DNA from: an uncultured Novosphingobium sp.
Lineage (GTDB): Bacteria; Pseudomonadota; Alphaproteobacteria; Sphingomonadales; Sphingomonadaceae
Reading direction: 5' to 3'
Assembly (NCBI GenBank): GCA_946886365.1
Contig: CAMPIM010000139.1
Span: 1 to 7,253, forward strand
DNA length: 7,253 bases
Shown: in pieces, positions 5,274 to 7,253 of the stretch
Position numbering within the stretch: position 1 is the stretch's first letter
How the letters are laid out: each line of letters opens with the position of its first letter
Notes under the pieces: generated by a model
Database searches by the model: none
What the model was told of the DNA's origin: nothing
What the model saw: the letters and a program-made list of their open reading frames with translations, nothing else
Position numbers and translations under genes: made by a program

Positions 5274-6425
5274 ATGACGCCCGATTTCGATTTCGCTCTG
5301 GGTGACAATGCCCAGATGATCCGGGAAACGACCCACCGCTTTGCGACGGATTTGATCGCGCCACTGGCCGTGCGGATCGATGCGGAGGATTGGTTCCCGC
5401 GCGACGAACTGTGGCCCGCGATGGGCGCGCTTGGCCTGCACGGCATTACCGTTGCGGAAGAAGATGGGGGCCTTGGCCTCGGCTATCTGGAGCATGTGGT
5501 CGCGCAGGAGGAAGTGGCGCGGGCCTCTGCCTCCATCGGGCTCAGCTATGGGGCGCATTCCAACCTGTGCGTCAATCAAATCCGCCGCTGGGGCAATACC
5601 GAGCAGAAGGCGCGTTACCTGCCCAAGCTGATTTCCGGCGAGCATGTCGGCAGCCTTGCCATGTCGGAAGCAGGTGCTGGGTCCGATGTCATTTCGATGA
5701 AGCTGAAGGCGGAGAAGAAGGGCGACCGCTATATCCTGAATGGCACCAAATACTGGATCACCAACGCGACCTATGCCGATACGCTGGTTGTCTATGCCAG
5801 GACGGGAGAAGGGTCGAAGGGGATCACGACCTTCCTGATCGAAAAGGGCTTCAAGGGCTTTTCCATCGGGCAGAAGATCGACAAGGTCGGCATGCGTGGT
5901 TCACCAACCGCCGAACTGGTGTTCGAGGATTGCGAGGTCCCGGAAGAGAATATCATGGGTCCGCTGAACGGCGGCGCTGGCGTGCTTATGTCGGGTTTGG
6001 ATTATGAGCGCACTGTGCTGGCGGGCATCCAGCTTGGGATCATGCAGGCGTGCCTCGACACGGTGGTGCCCTATGTTCAGGAGCGGCAGCAGTTCGGCAA
6101 GCCGATCGGCGCATTCCAGTTGATGCAGGCCAAGGTGGCAGACATGTATGTCGCGCTCAATTCGGCGCGCGCCTATGTTTATGCGGTGGCGCGGGCATGT
6201 GACGCGGGCAGGACGACGCGGTTCGACGCAGCGGGTGCCATATTGCTGGCGAGCGAGAATGCGGTGCGGGTATCGCTGGAGGCGGTGCAGGCGCTAGGCG
6301 GTGCGGGCTATACGAAGGATTGGCCGGTGGAACGCTATATGCGCGACGCCAAGCTGCTGGATATCGGGGCTGGAACCAATGAGATTCGCCGCATGCTGAT
6401 CGGCCGGGAGCTTATCGGCGCATGA
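5274..6425 (+). CDS. ivd: Isovaleryl-CoA dehydrogenase-type acyl-CoA dehydrogenase
   Basis: This 383-residue FAD enzyme is expected to oxidise isovaleryl-CoA to 3-methylcrotonyl-CoA in leucine breakdown, passing electrons to electron-transfer flavoprotein. The N-terminal helical domain is followed by the flavin/substrate segment [12 protein letters not shown] and the middle beta domain with [10 protein letters not shown]. The C-terminal helical domain has [22 protein letters not shown] and ends with [17 protein letters not shown]. The segment [13 protein letters not shown] places Glu245 where isovaleryl-CoA dehydrogenases carry the catalytic base, and the alternative base position near the C-terminus is Gly, also as in that group. 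This separates it from medium- and short-chain dehydrogenases. AGGAG at 5264-5268 lies 5 bases before the ATG. The last codons overlap the next gene. Together with the carboxylase downstream, the assignment is strong, though substrate range cannot be read from sequence alone. The symbol liuA is also used. Confidence 0.9.
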   Translation: MTPDFDFALGDNAQMIRETTHRFATDLIAPLAVRIDAEDWFPRDELWPAMGALGLHGITVAEEDGGLGLGYLEHVVAQEEVARASASIGLSYGAHSNLCVNQIRRWGNTEQKARYLPKLISGEHVGSLAMSEAGAGSDVISMKLKAEKKGDRYILNGTKYWITNATYADTLVVYARTGEGSKGITTFLIEKGFKGFSIGQKIDKVGMRGSPTAELVFEDCEVPEENIMGPLNGGAGVLMSGLDYERTVLAGIQLGIMQACLDTVVPYVQERQQFGKPIGAFQLMQAKVADMYVALNSARAYVYAVARACDAGRTTRFDAAGAILLASENAVRVSLEAVQALGGAGYTKDWPVERYMRDAKLLDIGAGTNEIRRMLIGRELIGA

Positions 6426-7253
6426 GCGGGCCAGCGCTCGACACGAAGCTGTCATCGCAGGCGGATGGGTTTCGCACCAATGCTGCCCATAATCTGGCGT
6501 TGGTGGAGGAGCTGCGGGCGAAGGTTGCCGCTGCGGCAGTCGGTGGACCGGCCAAGGCGCGGGACAAGCATGTCGGGCGCGGCAAGCTGTTGCCCCGCGA
6601 ACGGGTGGAGCGGTTGCTGGACCCCGGCAGTCCTTTTCTGGAGATCGGGCAACTCGCGGCCAATGACATGTATCATGGCGAGGTGCCGGGCGCTGGCCTG
6701 ATAACGGGTATCGGTCGCGTTGAGGGACGGCAGGTGATGATCGTCTGCAACGATGCGACGGTGAAGGGCGGCACTTACTATCCTCTGACGGTGAAGAAGC
6801 ATTTGCGCGCGCAGGAAATCGCGCTCGAAAACGGGCTGCCCTGCATTTATCTGGTAGATAGCGGCGGTGCGAACCTGCCCAATCAGGCCGACGTCTTCCC
6901 CGACCGCGAGCATTTCGGGCGCATCTTCTACAATCAGGCGCAGATGTCGGCGCGAGGCATTCCCCAGATCGCCTGCGTCATGGGCAGTTGTACGGCGGGT
7001 GGGGCCTATGTGCCCGCAATGTCGGACGAGACGGTGATCGTGCGCAATCAGGGGACGATCTTCCTTGCCGGGCCGCCGCTGGTGCAAGCGGCGACGGGAG
7101 AGGTCATCAGCGCCGAGGATCTGGGCGGCGGCGACCTGCATGGCCGCAAGTCCGGCGTGGTGGATCATGTTGCGGAGAATGACGAGCATGCGCTGAGTAT
7201 CGTGCGGGACATTGTGTCGACGCTTCAGCCAGCACCGGCGATCGACATCAATA
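6422..7253 (+). CDS. liuB: Methylcrotonoyl-CoA carboxylase carboxyltransferase (beta) subunit, 5' part
   Basis: The reading frame is open from the ATG at 6422 to the window edge, giving 277 residues of a protein usually about 535 long, so the C-terminal half is missing here. It is the biotin-dependent carboxyltransferase that moves carboxyl from biotin to 3-methylcrotonyl-CoA, forming 3-methylglutaconyl-CoA. Family segments in order are [55 protein letters not shown] (Asp146 onward), [16 protein letters not shown] (188-203, the oxyanion-hole loop) and [17 protein letters not shown]. Near the edge, [18 protein letters not shown] matches the SGVxDH segment typical of this subunit. The [13 protein letters not shown] stretch favours methylcrotonoyl- over propionyl-CoA carboxylase; a geranyl-CoA carboxylase is a less likely alternative. 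The ATG overlaps the dehydrogenase TGA as ATGA, so the two are co-translated. The biotin-carrying alpha subunit should follow downstream. Confidence 0.92.
   Translation, partial: MSGPALDTKLSSQADGFRTNAAHNLALVEELRAKVAAAAVGGPAKARDKHVGRGKLLPRERVERLLDPGSPFLEIGQLAANDMYHGEVPGAGLITGIGRVEGRQVMIVCNDATVKGGTYYPLTVKKHLRAQEIALENGLPCIYLVDSGGANLPNQADVFPDREHFGRIFYNQAQMSARGIPQIACVMGSCTAGGAYVPAMSDETVIVRNQGTIFLAGPPLVQAATGEVISAEDLGGGDLHGRKSGVVDHVAENDEHALSIVRDIVSTLQPAPAIDIN

Noticed and set aside
6452..7189. Open frame of 245 codons on the minus strand opposite the carboxyltransferase gene
   Set aside because: The plus strand encodes an unmistakable carboxyltransferase over the same bases; the minus frame is Arg/His-rich with no domain.

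Overview
The window looks like chromosomal DNA of an alphaproteobacterium, most likely a sphingomonad (Sphingobium, Novosphingobium or Sphingomonas). The basis is G+C-rich codon use, compact gene packing and the style of the predicted proteins. This is a recognition-level judgement with no marker gene behind it. It holds eight genes: seven complete or nearly so and one running off the right edge, plus the last codons of a ninth at the left edge. I see no insertion sequence, RNA gene, CRISPR array or phage gene.

Left region (1-2856, + strand). The tail of an unidentified gene is followed by a small VOC (glyoxalase-fold) protein. Directly abutting it is a large protein of the aminoglycoside-phosphotransferase/kinase-like fold. 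After a 210-base gap with a strong hairpin comes a TetR-family regulator. A bidirectional terminator closes the block. The VOC protein appears to lack the usual end metal ligands, and the kinase-like protein has Asn where the catalytic Asp of the family normally sits. The pair may therefore be non-canonical, possibly binding rather than catalysing.

Middle region (2857-4314). A short minus-strand gene encodes a secreted protein of about 94 residues. It is divergent from a plus-strand gene for a membrane-anchored ThuA-fold protein, with about 220 bases between them. The ThuA-like gene runs tail-to-tail into a LysR-family regulator with a gap of only 4 bases.

Right region (4315-7253). The LysR gene is divergent from an acyl-CoA dehydrogenase of the isovaleryl-CoA dehydrogenase type. 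That gene overlaps the start of the carboxyltransferase (beta) subunit of methylcrotonoyl-CoA carboxylase, which is cut by the window edge. These two enzymes carry out consecutive steps of leucine/isovalerate breakdown (isovaleryl-CoA to 3-methylcrotonyl-CoA to 3-methylglutaconyl-CoA), so this is the start of a liu-type operon. The divergent intergenic region carries a clear LysR-type operator (T-N11-A dyad plus a third half-site) lying over the regulator's own start codon. This suggests that the LysR protein controls both itself and the leucine catabolic operon.

The most interesting points are the LysR operator layout with a possibly leaderless regulator gene, the Asp-to-Asn change in the kinase-like protein, and the small unnamed secreted protein next to a membrane-anchored ThuA protein. 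No wholly new system is evident.
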